Assembly: GCA_963971405.1 (NCBI GenBank)
Contig: OZ020492.1
Coordinates: 12,326,151 to 12,390,150, forward strand
Direction: 5' to 3'
DNA: 64,000 nt
DNA from: Psococerastis gibbosa
Taxonomy: Eukaryota; Arthropoda; Insecta; Psocodea; Psocidae
Positions within the stretch are counted from its first letter, which is position 1. Each line of letters opens with the position of its first letter. The notes beneath the pieces were generated by a model, which was not told the DNA's origin, made no database searches, and saw only the letters and a list, made by a program, of their open reading frames with translations. Below are positions 63,776 through 64,000 of the stretch, one piece after another. The translations under genes and the position numbers were made by a program.

Positions 63776-64000
63776 TGCAATACGTTATACCTTTGCATTT
63801 GAAAATTCCGAGATACCACCTATGACCCCCTGAAACTCCCCTTTCGGACTCCCCGAAAAAAACATTTGATTGCACCATAAGGTAGTTCAATCTTGACTTT
63901 GTTATCGTAGATTTTTACCGCATTTCAAAATTCCTCGTAATAACCGAGATATAGGGGGTGTCCGGGTGGTCTGGAACACCCTGTATATATTACGAACAAA
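63776..64000. other. unassigned, ends in CACCCTGTATA motif
   Basis: No gene. GAGATATAGGGGGTGTCCGGGTGGTCTGGAACACCCTGTATATAT near the end is a word frequently seen in arthropod retroelement borders (from memory), probably a repeat cut off by the window edge. Confidence 0.35.

Overview
The window looks like gene-poor, repeat-dense nuclear DNA from an invertebrate animal, most likely an arthropod. The reasons are spliced gene structure, AT-rich spacers, tRNA-derived SINEs, many fragments of non-LTR retrotransposon pol genes, hAT- and Harbinger-like MITEs with recognisable target-site duplications (TSDs), and many 8-18 nt G/C homopolymers. Nothing prokaryotic (operons, ribosome binding sites, CRISPR) is present. 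I cannot name the species.

Layout. 0-5 kb: a seven-copy 89-bp tandem array grown from one end of the commonest dispersed element (called Family A here), then SINEs and LINE tails. 6-12 kb: a compact MITE cluster (hAT, Harbinger-like, nested G-tract hAT), a LINE pol C-terminus and two Family A copies. 12-31 kb: mostly non-coding repeats (SINE-2, SINE-3, tRNA-SINE, foldback elements, a duplicated block at 20-21 kb, a small retroposon with a 14-bp TSD). 31-32 kb: an internally deleted LINE between about 140-bp direct repeats. 33-48 kb: more SINEs, MITEs, LINE 3' ends and Family A copies. 48.6-52.2 kb: a 3.67-kb element with about 350-bp terminal inverted repeats, holding a broken PIN/FEN-like nuclease ORF and a 5'-truncated LINE with the longest reverse transcriptase ORF in the window. 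53-57 kb: LINE C-termini, an isolated signal-peptide exon candidate and a nested MITE. 58.6-62.5 kb: the only apparently intact protein gene. 62.6-64 kb: Family A and jockey-type reverse transcriptase debris.

The best gene is a two-exon model (58600-58706 joined to 59954-62507, about 886 aa). A Mutator-like DDE transposase-type domain is followed in the same chain by a YqaJ-like PD-(D/E)XK exonuclease domain. The splice sites agree in phase, the frame has no stops, and no flanking terminal inverted repeats were seen. It is either an intact transposon gene or a captured one.

The other system worth attention is the 48.6-52.2 kb inverted-repeat element. It pairs long TIRs with a nuclease-like protein rather than an obvious DDE transposase.

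Family names (Family A, SINE-2, SINE-3, MITE-B) are labels for this window only. All boundaries were read by eye, and protein-family assignments rest on motif recognition, not searches.
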